Shown: positions 47,552 to 58,797, counted from the stretch's first letter. The stretch is 64,000 nucleotides of DNA from Bolinopsis microptera (GCF_026151205.1 NC_087081.1:17778859-17842858), one strand, 5' to 3'. Notes: generated from the letters alone by a model not told the origin. Made by a program: numbers and translations.

Positions 47552-48604
47552 ATGCCAACACTGCCCGCCAACTTCCTCGCCTTACTGCAAAACTCATCTC
47601 TTGAAGTAAAGCAACACATGCATACCCTACTTACTCAGAGTATCCTGGACAGTCTGAAAGAGAAAAAGCTTGCTTCTAAAATAGAACGTATAGATGAAAA
47701 GAAGAAGGAAAAGAAAACGAAGAAGGAAACTACTGTTCAAAATGTCTCGTATAGCCCACATGCGCTCGTAGAGCACGTTCCAGTCCTCCCTGGAATGGAT
47801 GAAAATCTATTCAAGAAAATCACAGAAGAATTAGATTTAATGAATCTTGAAGGCAAATCTAAAAAAGTCCACACCCTATGGCTAAGCCCTTCATCAGAAG
47901 ACTACTGCTTTGGTAACATAGTTAACAAGCCACATCCCATCAACAACTTCCCTAGCATCTTTAAGTTGATGGGACTTATTAATGACCTCCCCTCCACCAC
48001 CAACAACATGGATGCTTGCCTTGTTACTAGGTACGACACTCAGCAAGCTAAGTTAAGCCTCCATAAAGACGATGAAGACCTAATAATATCACAGTCCAGC
48101 TCCATTTGCACTTACTCAATAGGGGCTCCACGGTCACTTGAGTTTGTGCTCGATACAACCCAAGTAGAACAACGCACAACTAGGGCCTCTAGGTCAAGGT
48201 CAGCCCAAGAGTTGATTAACGCAGACTTCACCCTTCCTGCCACCAATGGCACACTGAACATCATGAAGCCTGGTGCACAGCAAGTCATGAGGCACAGGAT
48301 TGCCCCAGGAGTTGCACCTTCTGACAATGAAATTTGTTGGAGGTATAGTCTCTCCTTCAGAAAGTTAACCACACCTTCCTCTTCCCCTTCATCTCCTATA
48401 CATCCCTCTCCAAAACTGTTTTACCTTGATGTTTTTTGGGCTTTCTTAGACCGCTATGGATACAGAAACGAGAGATTATTTCCTAAATGTGACAATAGGG
48501 GCTTTTATGATATTCATCCCAGTCCCAAGGCTGGGATGCCAGTGTTGGCAAAGTTCTATCTCAGAATCATACACTCAAAGTGGTTTAATCCATTGGGATA
48601 CTGA
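47552..48604 (+). CDS. LINE-B ORF1: AlkB-type dioxygenase with SGNH remnant
   Basis: 350 residues from a clean ATG. 1-60 is helical and Lys-rich (KKKEKKTKK). 105-272 is an ALKBH2/3-like dioxygenase: RYDTQQAKLSLHKDDE gives His171-x-Asp173, distal His248 (RHRIAP), and RYSLSFR gives Arg264-x5-Arg270, the pattern that binds 2-oxoglutarate in E. coli AlkB (RYNLTFR). 285-345 (FYLDVFWAFLDRYG, then DIHPSPKAG) resembles the end of an SGNH hydrolase whose front half is missing. Domain order matches LINE-A ORF1, but the sequences are strongly diverged and the RTs belong to different LINE groups. Confidence 0.85.
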   Translation: MPTLPANFLALLQNSSLEVKQHMHTLLTQSILDSLKEKKLASKIERIDEKKKEKKTKKETTVQNVSYSPHALVEHVPVLPGMDENLFKKITEELDLMNLEGKSKKVHTLWLSPSSEDYCFGNIVNKPHPINNFPSIFKLMGLINDLPSTTNNMDACLVTRYDTQQAKLSLHKDDEDLIISQSSSICTYSIGAPRSLEFVLDTTQVEQRTTRASRSRSAQELINADFTLPATNGTLNIMKPGAQQVMRHRIAPGVAPSDNEICWRYSLSFRKLTTPSSSPSSPIHPSPKLFYLDVFWAFLDRYGYRNERLFPKCDNRGFYDIHPSPKAGMPVLAKFYLRIIHSKWFNPLGY

Positions 48605-49199
48605 TGTGGTAATTCAATTCAATATTTAAATTTTTCATTGTCTGCATCAGTATCCTATTGGATCTGATCATTTGGATGTTATTTATATGTATTCAAACGA
48701 AGTGATAGCATAATGTATGTTACTTCATATTATAGCACAATACCTAACAAAACACAACGGCGAGACACAATTCTGTTAATAATATACTTTAAAGTTCCAT
48801 GGGAATATCGGCTCAACAACACCGTGTTGCAACTGGTATGTTTTCTAGGTATGTTATCATCAGGAAAAGTAATAGAGGTAACGGGGAAAATTTGTTGTCC
48901 TGTCTTCTGTCTCGTCATATGTTATGTGCTCTATTGGGTATATTTTATTTTTATGTTATTTTGTATATATTTTCTTTGACTATCGATGCTAATATACTCC
49001 CTGGTGCTCCCCTACAACCTAAAATACACTCTGTACCATGTTTGAGGTCATCCATAAATCTTTACTTTATGGTAATATTTTGTACCATTTTTCTCAGACA
49101 CTTTAAACTTGTGTATAGGGGGGAGGGGGCATTGGGACAGCCTTAGCTGCAATTTCTGTAAAATTGCTATCTACCTCAAAAACCGAACTGTCACCTACC
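48605..49199 (+). other. Region between the two ORFs of LINE-B
   Basis: AT-rich, no convincing gene. Short hydrophobic frames (48713-48979 and 48799-49146) are not conserved-looking. The start of ORF2 is uncertain, because the ORF2 frame is open from 49164 but the first ATG is at 49200. Confidence 0.5.
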
Positions 49200-51412
49200 A
49201 TGTCACCGAAACAGACTGTTAAGTTACTTTTCAATATAACCAGCAGCTGGCTTGGGGTCATGTCTAGGTGTGGTCTGGTTTTTCTATCTCTCCTTAATAT
49301 TTCCCTGATAGTAATTTGTAATTGTTCCTTACTGAACCCTGGACCAAATTTATCCGTTGTTTACAATAATGTCCATGGTTTCCTAAATACACGCGATTTA
49401 GCATCAGGAACACCACCACTAAATATGACCAAGATACATGAATTCCATGGTTATATCTACAAACATAAGCCTCACATCATTATTCTAAACGAGACATGGC
49501 TGAAAAATTCCATTCTCAGTAATGAGGTGCTCCCTGACAAATACAAAGTATTTAGGCTTGACCGATCCTTAAGATCGCATCCAGTGGATGCAACCCAGCC
49601 CAAGAAATTCAGAAAAAACGGTGGTGGTGTTCTGATTGCCCATAGAACAGACATTGATATCTCGAGTCTAAAGTTCTCTAAAGTAAGTGTTCAAGCTGAA
49701 TTATTATCCATCATAATTAAGACTCAGTGTGGAAGAAACTTTTGTATATCAACATTTTATAGAGTAGGAACGCTTGGATTAGAGAATTTTGAATCTTTCA
49801 AGAAACATTTTGTTACTTTAGCATCTGCCAGAAAATTGCAAAGGCACATTCTGGTAGGTGACTTTAATTTGGCTTCGATTTCCTGGCCAGATGGTCAGTC
49901 ATCTTGCCAGCTACATTCTAGCTTTGTAAATTTTCTCACTGATGACCTCGGACATACACAACTTATTAGCTCCCCTACTCACAAGTCAGGCAACACCTTA
50001 GATCTTGTGTTCACTAACATTCAAAACCTTATTAAGAATGTTAAAGTTTTAGATCAAAACGAAATGTGTATGTCCGACCACTTTTGTATCACATTTGACA
50101 TTGATATTAAGACCAAGTATATTAAGCAGCCTAAAAGAAAGATCTTCAATTATAGTAAAGGTAATTTTAGGGGCCTGAATTCTGAGTTATTTAGCATCGA
50201 TTGGGATAGTATATTTGAGTGTAATGATCCTTATCTTGCCTGGAGTCGATTCAGAGGAGTTCTCGGTGCAGCCTGTGACCGATGGATCCCTAAAAAGACC
50301 ATTAAGTCTCAGTTCCAGCCCCCATGGTATGACTCCGAATGTGATCGTCTCCTACGAAATAAGGAGAAATGGAGAATAAGGCATAAGGGGAGCAACTCTG
50401 AGTCTCATAAACAAAAGTTTCGTGCATTTCGCACAAAATTTAAAAATTTGATGGACGAAAGAATGAGACTCAGTGTTGAGGATGACTCCGATGATGCTCT
50501 TATCTCCAAGAAATTCTGGACCTACGTTAAATCTAAATCAAAGTCAACCAGGATCCCTGAAACTGTCAAATATCACAATCGCTTTCGAAACAATCCATCT
50601 GATCAAGCTGCCCTTTTTAACGAATATTTTTATGAGCAGTTTTCTCAAGAGAGCGATTATGGCATTGACATAGATTTTCGTGATGATTGTTTTTCAAGTC
50701 TTGTGTTTAGTAGAGAAGATGTTCTGTTGATTCTTAAAAAGTTAAATCCTAACAAGGCCCCTGGCCCTGATGGGATTCATGGGAGAGTCCTCAAAAACTG
50801 TGCCCAAAGCCTTGCATACCCACTTAGTGTTTTATTTAACCTGTCTTTCTCGAGCGGATGCATACCCCCTGATTGGAAGCTGGCACTTGTAGTACCAGTG
50901 CACAAAAAGGGCGATAAGTCTTCGGTTGAGAACTACAGGCCTATCTCGTTAACATCTCTTGTAATGAAAGTCTTTGAAAGGTGCATAAAGACTGCATTAT
51001 ACGCTGCATGTTCTGATCTGTTGGATGACCGACAACACGGTTTCGTTAATGAACGTTCATGCACAACCCAAATGATACCTTTCACGGACAATCTTGCACT
51101 TGCATTGAATAACAGGTCCAGGACTGATATAATATATTTTGATTTTGCGAAAGCTTTTGATAGCGTTTCGCATGACCTCATTTTAAGTAAATTGAAGAAT
51201 ATTTTTAATGTCGATGGACTAATGCTTAAATTTATTAAGTCCTATCTTGAGGGGCGACAACAACAAGTAGTGATAGGAGGCCAAACGTCTTCTTCTCTAC
51301 CAGTTCGGTCTGGTGTCCCTCAAGGTTCTATACTTGGCCCTTTATTGTTTGTAATATTTATAAATGACATGTTCTCCTGTGTCTCTGAAGGCACCAATAT
51401 CGCCCTTTATGC
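49200..51412 (+). CDS. LINE-B ORF2, first part: endonuclease and RT up to the YA of YADD
   Basis: From ATG 49200 (MSPKQTV). A hydrophobic N-terminus ends in NCSLLNPGP; the NPGP recalls 2A-like ribosome-skipping motifs found at this place in some CR1/Crack LINEs, though the preceding DxE is missing. The endonuclease domain has NNVHG, LNETWL, VGDFN and MSDHF. The RT has LNPNKAPGPDGI, NYRPISL, FDFAKAFDSVSHD and SGVPQGSILGPLLFVIFIND. The protein breaks after NIALYA, where LINE-C is inserted; the following codons (LYRNAHV, stop at 51467) are LINE-C sequence. The ORF is otherwise undamaged. Confidence 0.93.
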
Positions 51413-52422
51413 CCTTTATCGTAACGCGCACGTTTTGTTTTGTTACAATTCCACCGCTCTTCAATAGTTCCAGAAAGTTCCAGAACAAAGATCACCTTCA
51501 AACACAACGTGCAAGACCCGGGCCCGGTGGTACCTGGGGCTTGCCCCCAGGTCCCATTCCTTCCTGAAAACCACCTGGGCCTCTTATCAGAGAGTAAGTC
51601 CCCACTTTCTTACTTTTCCCAACTCCTTTATTCCTCCTTCCCTACGTATCCCTAACCAGGCTCGGTGGTACCGCCCGTAAGGGCGGTCCTACTCTCCTCT
51701 CCTAAAAGCCACCCGAGTCTGGCTCACCAGTGTAAGCTTCCCCCATCATTTAACCCCCCTGCTGTTGAACCACTATCACTACTACAAACCTGCGATCCCA
51801 GTGCCAGTAAAATTCCTTGTTCTTTGTTTCACAAACTAACCACACTTTCCAACTCTCCGAGGACAAGTGAAGCTGGAAACACAACAACATGTGAAAAGCT
51901 AATCTACAGCAACAGCAGCAAGGAGACTACAGCAAGGAGAAAGGGGACACAAGATAATGAGCAGCTGAGTCCTTGCAAAATGACCATGAGTAAGGCGGAA
52001 GTTTCGAGATCATTTTATGCTCTTGTTACACTCCACATTTTCCACACACATGTGTGCAGTGCTTTATGTGTAATATTTTACACTGAGTTATCCGCCTGTG
52101 TGTACACGTTCTATTTTGCTATTTACATAATATGTGCTGCTAACAAAATTACCAACATCATGATGTGTCTAGCTTACTGCTTAGAAAAAGCAAATCTTAA
52201 AGTAAGCTCTGACACTGGTAAAAACGTTCCGCGGCGCAGGCCAGAACAGCTGGCCTCTCGCACCCTGAGCTCCGAAATGGTAGCCTGTGCTAACCACCTC
52301 TCAACAAGCGGGGAATTTAGCAATACTTACCCTGCTAAATTAACCGCTATTTCCGGGAGAGCAGATGCTGCTCAGCAGCAGCAGCCTTATACATTACACA
52401 CTATGTATAATATCGGATATAC
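51413..52422 (+). other. LINE-C 5' region with two tandem structured RNA motifs
   Basis: Motif 1 (51521-51581): outer arms GGCCC+GGTGG with CCACC+T+GGGCC, inner hairpin ACCTGGGG/CCCCAGGT with loop CTTGC. Motif 2 (51656-51722): outer arms CCAGGCTC+GGTGG with CCACC+C+GAGTCTGG, inner hairpin ACCGCCC/GGGCGGT with a GTAA tetraloop. Both share CGGTGGTACC and a pyrimidine-rich joint ending in AAAA. Stem sequences differ while pairing is kept. The remainder up to 52422 has open frames without recognisable features. Confidence 0.7.
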
Positions 52423-53925
52423 ATGCTATGTGAGAAGTGTGCGGCACGCTATCTCCCCATCATCAGAAACTTGAACCCAACTTCTGAGCGCGATGCAACC
52501 AGTATGTCACGTGACATGCAAATCAACACCGATACCAACACGTCACGTGATATGCTAACTAATCGCGCTATCTGCAGTTCAACTGTCTGTGTAAACCAGT
52601 GCAGATACGTAATATCAGTTCGCGAACACAATCAGTCGCACTGCTACCTACTAGTCTGTCCGAAACCGAATACTCATTTGTCAAGAGATTGTCCTTTCTT
52701 GCCTGTATTGCGTCCTCATTTGCTTTTGACCGCTCTTTCGCCAAACAACGTCAAAACATGTATACACCACTACTCGCATGTGTGTGTTGTACCAATACCT
52801 GACACAGAGTCAGAGTTTCACACGACAGCTGCTAGCCGGGAGCAATCACTAACCCAATATCCCTCGACATCCCTGTCAGATTCAGAGAGGACCTCTAAAG
52901 GCGATGATGACAAGTCCTCCTCTTCATCCGGCAGCCAAGCTTCGAAATCTACGTCTAATGACAGAACCAATCGTGCTACAGCACGAGTTGGCCTTGTTAG
53001 AAAGTCAAACCCAGGAAGCTCCCAATCAAACAATGATGATGACGAAGACGGCGAGGACGGTGAGGAGCGAAGCAAAACGAAGATCCTCAGTAGATGTGAA
53101 TCAGACTCCGAACCGATCAACCCACCGTTGTGTGTGAGTCCGATCCCCCCAACAGGGAAAGTCGAAATGCTGGACAAGACCATTTTAGGAAGAATATCGC
53201 AACAGTTATTTGAAACTCTGGGAAATCTGTCCTTATTCGGCAACCACTCAATCAGCTCGGATTTAGATTTAGACGATACAATCGATCTTAGCGTGAGTAT
53301 ATCCCTAGGTAAAGGAGGTGATCTCGTTATAACCCCGAAACCCAGAAGCAAGCCACCCAGACCACTGCCAACGATCGAGATTACCCCCGTCAAGAAACAA
53401 AACGACCCGAATACAGACGGTGAATACTATACAGGAACAGGAAAACCAACGATTACTCCTGTTCTTTTACACAGCCCTAAACATGAACACTTGCTCTCAC
53501 CTCGTTCACGAACTCTTCAAATTCGTTCAAGGAGCAAGTCTGTAGGGAGTATCTTTCAACATGAGCAACCTTCTGCGATTTTGAAAAGGAAGCTCAGAGC
53601 ACAGACTGAGTATGAGTTTGCAAGTGACACGCCCGTTAAAAGACGGTACCTCTCTGAATCCGCAGCTGACTCACAGGACCTCTTTGAGTCACCCCGCAAA
53701 CTCGAGTGTATCAGAATTGACGACGAAGGGTACCATGACTGCTCTCCAGGTAGGAACACGCTGATCCATATTAAACAAGATTTCCTTAAAGATGATGAGA
53801 TCGTCACGCCAGTCAATCTTGTCGCTGCGAAAATGCTCTCAATGAGAAATACCAATCAACCAGATTATTCGCGTCTGAAGTACACCTCCTTGAGCAACAA
53901 GCCCACAGCAAATGCATCAGCTTAA
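52423..53925 (+). CDS. LINE-C ORF1, N-terminal frame
   Basis: 500 residues from ATG 52423, starting with CEKC. The middle is Ser-rich and acidic (DDDEDGEDGEE) and the second half is basic and proline-rich. No known domain is recognised. The frame ends at 53925, but a second frame is already open from 53799 and reads on with protein-like sequence (LEQQAHSKCISLTWNLSD). The two parts are therefore probably one protein divided by a frameshift in the 53799-53925 overlap. Confidence 0.7.
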   Translation: MLCEKCAARYLPIIRNLNPTSERDATSMSRDMQINTDTNTSRDMLTNRAICSSTVCVNQCRYVISVREHNQSHCYLLVCPKPNTHLSRDCPFLPVLRPHLLLTALSPNNVKTCIHHYSHVCVVPIPDTESEFHTTAASREQSLTQYPSTSLSDSERTSKGDDDKSSSSSGSQASKSTSNDRTNRATARVGLVRKSNPGSSQSNNDDDEDGEDGEERSKTKILSRCESDSEPINPPLCVSPIPPTGKVEMLDKTILGRISQQLFETLGNLSLFGNHSISSDLDLDDTIDLSVSISLGKGGDLVITPKPRSKPPRPLPTIEITPVKKQNDPNTDGEYYTGTGKPTITPVLLHSPKHEHLLSPRSRTLQIRSRSKSVGSIFQHEQPSAILKRKLRAQTEYEFASDTPVKRRYLSESAADSQDLFESPRKLECIRIDDEGYHDCSPGRNTLIHIKQDFLKDDEIVTPVNLVAAKMLSMRNTNQPDYSRLKYTSLSNKPTANASA

Positions 53926-56738
53926 CCTGGAACCTGTCAGACATAGAGGCTATTGAAAATGATGATAAGGCAGATATTCTGTCAAAATTGCTGGTTAAAC
54001 TCAATCGTCATTACCACGACACAAACCTGGAATCGCCCTCCACTGCCTTTAACTCGCTCAGAGTTACTAGTCTACTTGGAAGGAGCGACAAGGTTCCTAT
54101 CACACTACAGGGAGACGAAGAAGTCACTGATGCACTAGTGTTACTCCATTTAGGCCGAGAGCGTGCAGTTAACATCATACCAAAGAGATTCAACAACGAC
54201 CTGATGGATGTCTTTGACCTATGCCTAGGCAACCTTACAGCCTTATCCGTCCTAGAAAAGACCAGAAGGGATATGAGCATTAGCCTGGCTATAGAAAAAC
54301 CCCTCGAGGATGAACTAGATTTTCACTTACTAGTACAACTGCAACGCAAACGACACAGGACGCCAATTGTTCTCCAACCAGCTCCCGAAAACACCCACTG
54401 TAGTCCCCTAACTGACGCAGTACAAGGGATAACTGGTTTAGCAAGCAACGTCCCCGCCCCTGAACAACTTCATTGTGAGGGTGACAACGGAAGTCTGCCC
54501 GACTCACAAGTTAAACAAGACGACACCACCATTGTTGAAAAACAACTGCGATTTTTCTCGAGAGATACCTGCGACAAGATTCTTAACAGTGCCTCGTCTA
54601 AGAATCTCAACAAGTGGATAGACCTTTGTGGCCTAACCAGTCAGAAAACAAACGAGCGAAGTCAAACTGCAATTAAAGCGTTTTTTATCCTTGTGATTGA
54701 CAACAAATACAGCACGTACCCGTCAGCACCTCTCATAACTAGTCTGGTCGAGAAAATGGCAGTTGATTCGCTAGATCGAGAACTCAAAAGGTTTGAAATA
54801 AACTTCAACCCGCAAACTCCTGTTGACAATAAAAAGAAACTGCTGCGTGACCACGTCAACACTATTGGGCGCGAAGCTAGAAAGGCAAATCCTCCAGATC
54901 TCATTAACTCTGAGACTGACTCTGAGTCAATATCTTCTGAACTCAGCAATGCCTCTAGCAGAAAGGGCTACAAAAGCTGTAACTCGAACAACAGCTCCAG
55001 TAACAGTGCACAGGGCAAGACGCAGAATACAGAAAAGAAAGTAAAGATCAAAGTTAAGAAGACGAGGAAAGCAAGACAGATCTTAACCCCCGGCAAAATT
55101 AAGGTCCCTTGCAGCACCCACGAATCGATAGAAAACTCAATACGACTCCTTGAGCAGAACTTACTAGAATTCCAAGAAAATCTAGCAAACCAAGATTCAG
55201 TTCTGTCCTCCTTAGCCAGTCAACTCAACTCCAGCGCCCCACTAACCAGCTCGAAATCTCTAGCCACGCTGGTCAACAAAAACAAAACAATATTTGATAC
55301 CCTAAATATTCAGCAAAACTCTATCGACAATATCATGGACAGAATGATAGAAGGAGAAAAAGAACGGAAACGTATCCAAGACCAAGCTCACAGAGCAACG
55401 GCAGAAAAGGTTTTTCGATCCAAGACCCTTGAACTTGAAAAACAGATAGCTGATTCAGCCAAGGAGGTTAACTACTTAAAAAGCGAGCTCGCAAGAATGA
55501 AAAACAACGAGCCGAACCAATTCAATGAGATACGCATAATACAGGCTAGACACAGCGAAGAACTCAGCAAACTCAAATCCGATATCATGGGGATGAAGAG
55601 TGTACCCGGAAGTCATTCGAACGGGGTCAATTATCCCAACCAATATGATGGAGTCGACGAAAAATGTGCGATCCTAAGTCATTTGGAAAGTTTCAATAGA
55701 CGCGCTACGAATAATTTAGGAGACAAGATTCTCCAAGGACAACGAGAAGGGTTTGAACTTATCAGCCGAGAGATTACAGCGTGTTTCAAAGATCTGCCTA
55801 AAATCAACACAGCAGGTCAAGAAGGTAACATCCAGTCTGCTAACAAACCTCGCGCTAATAGTTTTGAACCGAAACACCAAAACGATGCCGCCAACAAAAC
55901 CCCCGAGGACCCCCTTACAAGACCAAACGACAAAAAACGCACGGCACCACACAAAGGAAAGAAAGAGAATATGCCGAGTCAAAAGGCTGAAGACCCAGTC
56001 ACCTTTTTGTCCGAGGGAACCACTAAAAGCACGACAACTGCTGGTGCCAATAAACAAAGCAAAAATAACAGTGATGGCACCCCTGTTAACCGTGAAACGT
56101 ACCGTCGTGACAACTTCAATCCTCAACATTGGCACACCCGGAAATGTGTAGTCATTCACGACGCACACTTCAATACCTTCGACGAATCAAGATTCACGAA
56201 ACGTTTTGATGTCAAGAGGATAGAATATGATACTGCCGTATCAGTTAGCAGGGACCAAAACTTAGTCAAAAAAGTCTCAGAAATCAACCCTGAAGCCATT
56301 TATATCCATCTAGGGCAACTTGATGTTCTGATGAATACGCCAGGAAACACGATACTAGATGGTATGAAGAAAATCTTGGATGACCTAACAAAAGCAACCT
56401 CAGCAAAGATATGTGTTTCGCAGATTATTCCACTCCCCGGCTATCCACAAGTCAGCAGTACCATAAGACAGATAAACTCTGAACTAAGCGAATACGTCAA
56501 ATCCAAGAATAATGCTAGCCTAGACATAAAAATATGCACGCAAAACAATGACAATCTCGGAGGATTCATCCAGCGCAGCGTAGGACCACACGGAGTCTTG
56601 TTGGGTCTCGATGAACGAGGGGCTCGGAAATTGTGGCTTCATCTCCGTGACGGGCTATTTAGATCTCTCGACATTGAGCTATCAAGAGGGACTAAAAACT
56701 CAATCAAACCTCAACAGAAGAAAAACCATAATGGATAG
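53799..56738 (+). CDS. LINE-C ORF1, C-terminal frame: coiled coil and SGNH-like domain
   Basis: About 980 codons with no ATG near the start of the frame, which supports a shift from the preceding ORF. A charged Ser-rich linker (about 54900-55080) leads to a coiled-coil-like region (55110-55620, heptads around LEQNLLEFQENLANQ and EKQIADSAKEVNYL). The C-terminal ~190 residues (56130-56700) look like an SGNH-hydrolase fold (CVVIHDAHF, IYIHLGQLDVL, GPHGVLLGLDERGARKLW) with degenerate catalytic positions (no GDS serine, no block V Asp-x-x-His). The stop TAG overlaps the ORF2 start ATG by 8 nt (ATGGATAG, 56731-56738), suggesting coupled termination and reinitiation. Confidence 0.75.
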   Translation, partial: DRHASQSCRCENALNEKYQSTRLFASEVHLLEQQAHSKCISLTWNLSDIEAIENDDKADILSKLLVKLNRHYHDTNLESPSTAFNSLRVTSLLGRSDKVPITLQGDEEVTDALVLLHLGRERAVNIIPKRFNNDLMDVFDLCLGNLTALSVLEKTRRDMSISLAIEKPLEDELDFHLLVQLQRKRHRTPIVLQPAPENTHCSPLTDAVQGITGLASNVPAPEQLHCEGDNGSLPDSQVKQDDTTIVEKQLRFFSRDTCDKILNSASSKNLNKWIDLCGLTSQKTNERSQTAIKAFFILVIDNKYSTYPSAPLITSLVEKMAVDSLDRELKRFEINFNPQTPVDNKKKLLRDHVNTIGREARKANPPDLINSETDSESISSELSNASSRKGYKSCNSNNSSSNSAQGKTQNTEKKVKIKVKKTRKARQILTPGKIKVPCSTHESIENSIRLLEQNLLEFQENLANQDSVLSSLASQLNSSAPLTSSKSLATLVNKNKTIFDTLNIQQNSIDNIMDRMIEGEKERKRIQDQAHRATAEKVFRSKTLELEKQIADSAKEVNYLKSELARMKNNEPNQFNEIRIIQARHSEELSKLKSDIMGMKSVPGSHSNGVNYPNQYDGVDEKCAILSHLESFNRRATNNLGDKILQGQREGFELISREITACFKDLPKINTAGQEGNIQSANKPRANSFEPKHQNDAANKTPEDPLTRPNDKKRTAPHKGKKENMPSQKAEDPVTFLSEGTTKSTTTAGANKQSKNNSDGTPVNRETYRRDNFNPQHWHTRKCVVIHDAHFNTFDESRFTKRFDVKRIEYDTAVSVSRDQNLVKKVSEINPEAIYIHLGQLDVLMNTPGNTILDGMKKILDDLTKATSAKICVSQIIPLPGYPQVSSTIRQINSELSEYVKSKNNASLDIKICTQNNDNLGGFIQRSVGPHGVLLGLDERGARKLWLHLRDGLFRSLDIELSRGTKNSIKPQQKKNHNG

Positions 56739-58797
56739 TCCCAAAACAACTGATGTCCTGATCAGATTGCCTTCCCACAACAGAGAGACATTGAAAATCC
56801 TTTCGTGGAACATACACGATGCTTCAAACGGGAAAGAAGGCAGGAAAATTGATGATACTGAATTTGCTGCCATCGTCACTTCTTGTCCCATTTTCTGTCT
56901 TCAGGAAACCAAGAGTAAAATATTTGTTCCAGACTACAAATGTTTTAATGCTAACAGACCAAACAGTCGCTCAGGAGGACTTTGCATTGGTGTCCACAGG
57001 TCTATTGCCAAGGATATCAAAGAAATAACATCCAATTGTAGTGACATCCAATCAGTAAGGATAAAACTAGGAAGTGAGAGTGCTGTCGATGAACTAATTA
57101 TCATAAACTTATACGACTCCCCTGAGCACTCTTCCTACAAGAAGAGATTGAAATCAAGCAAAAGTACATCCGATGACGATGCTTCAACTCTAGACAACTT
57201 ACTTGACTTCACCATGAATAGTATTCAAAACGGTAGGAAGGTGATACTAGCAGGTGATTTCAATGCAAGGACTGCAACCTTGAACAACACCATCGAGGAA
57301 GATACTGAAGCATTATCTGCTGCAAACCCATTTAGCCAACGCAGCCACCCCTGTCTCAATGATCGTTCTAGCAAGGACCAGATGGTTAATCCTAGAGGAA
57401 AGTTACTCCTTGACTTTCTGGCCTGTGCAAATCTAACCATCCTAAACGGCAGCGTACTTGGCGATTCCTTAGGGGAATTCACATCGGTGAATTATGGCGG
57501 AGCTAGCGTTGTAGACTATGTTGCTGTAGGAGCTGACATAAAAGCGATCGTTAAGAGTTTTAGAGTCCTTGATTTGAACAAATTCTCCGATCACAAACCC
57601 TCTGTCACAACACTTAGCCTGAGACACAACATAACCCTTTCAGAAGAAATACTTCGTGACCTCGAGGACGCGCCCAGGAAGTACAAATGGCCATGTGAGG
57701 ATAATGCTGAGCTCAAATTCTTGCTAGCTATGGGTGACCCTAGTATAAAGGAAAAGACAGAAACTCTGGCTACAAGTTCATGCAAAACCCCTCAAGACGT
57801 TCTTAACCTTAACAACCAAATTGTTGAGCTGTATCATCAGGTTGCTGAACAAGTGATGCCCCGAAAAAACGCCTCAAGTCGTCAGAAAGGGCCGAGACAT
57901 AATAAATATGGTAGCACCAAAAAGAAGAGTCGAATAAAGCCAAAAATGGCATGGTTTGACAGTGAATGTATCCGTCTTAAGAGGACACTCAACATCCTAG
58001 CAAAAAAGTATGGAAGATCCCCATTGGACAAGCTCCTCAGGGACTCTTATTACGACACTCGGCGACAATATAGAAAGATGATCAGACATAAGCGATCAGA
58101 ATTCTTTGAGAAGCTTTGCAAGGACATAGAAACAGGGAACAACATCTGCTGGAAATCCTTCAAAGCTCTTAAAAATACAAAATCGCCTGCAACCAGTCTT
58201 GATGCCTTCGATATGATCAACTTTTGCAAGTTCTTCAGTGAACTTTACGGCAAAAAGAACATCAAAGACTCTAAGATCGCAGAGCTACAGTCAAAGATGC
58301 AGAAAAACAACATTTGTGACGACCTGACCAAGCTTTTGGATCAAGATATAAAGATGGAAGAGCTGTGTGCTTGCATTAAGGCCACTAAAAAAGGAAAGGC
58401 AGTTTCCGAAGATCTAATTTCTAATGAATTCTTCAAAGCCTCAACACGATCCATGCTCAAAGCAGTCCTCAACCTCTTCAACCACTGCCTAAGCCTATCA
58501 ATTTACCCATGGACTTCATCAGTAGTTACACCACTACACAAAAAAGGTGATATCTATGATCCAAACAACTACAGAGCCATCGCTGTAGCGAGCAATCTCG
58601 GAAAGCTCTTTGCAAGCATATTGCTGAAAAGATTGATATCATTCCGTGATCAATGTGATCCTGATACAGCCAACCAACTAGGTTTCTGTAAAGACGCACA
58701 GACAGCAGACCACATTTTCACACTTTCAACCTGCGTGGAAAAGTATGTCACCAAGAAACGCCAAAGGCTATACACATGCTTTGTCGATTTATTATGA
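56731..58797 (+). pseudogene. LINE-C ORF2, first copy: endonuclease and truncated RT
   Basis: From ATG 56731. The EEP endonuclease has SWNIHD (Asn27), CLQETK (Glu59), AGDFNAR (near 57250) and FSDHKP (near 57585). The RT begins with VVTPLHKKGDIYDPNNYR and breaks at CFVD, followed by two wrong residues and a stop at 58797. The break lies just before the motif A aspartates. Sequence 57095-58789 is repeated at 58855-60549, so this is the 5' member of a tandem duplication. The N-terminal 121 codons exist only here. Confidence 0.9.

Noticed and set aside
48713-49146. Short hydrophobic frames between LINE-B ORF1 and ORF2
   Set aside because: AT-rich sequence readily gives hydrophobic frames. There is no conserved motif and two frames overlap.
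51665-52474. 269-codon frame in the LINE-C 5' region
   Set aside because: No ATG at its start and it overlaps the structured RNA motif. It may be translated, but nothing in it supports a protein family.
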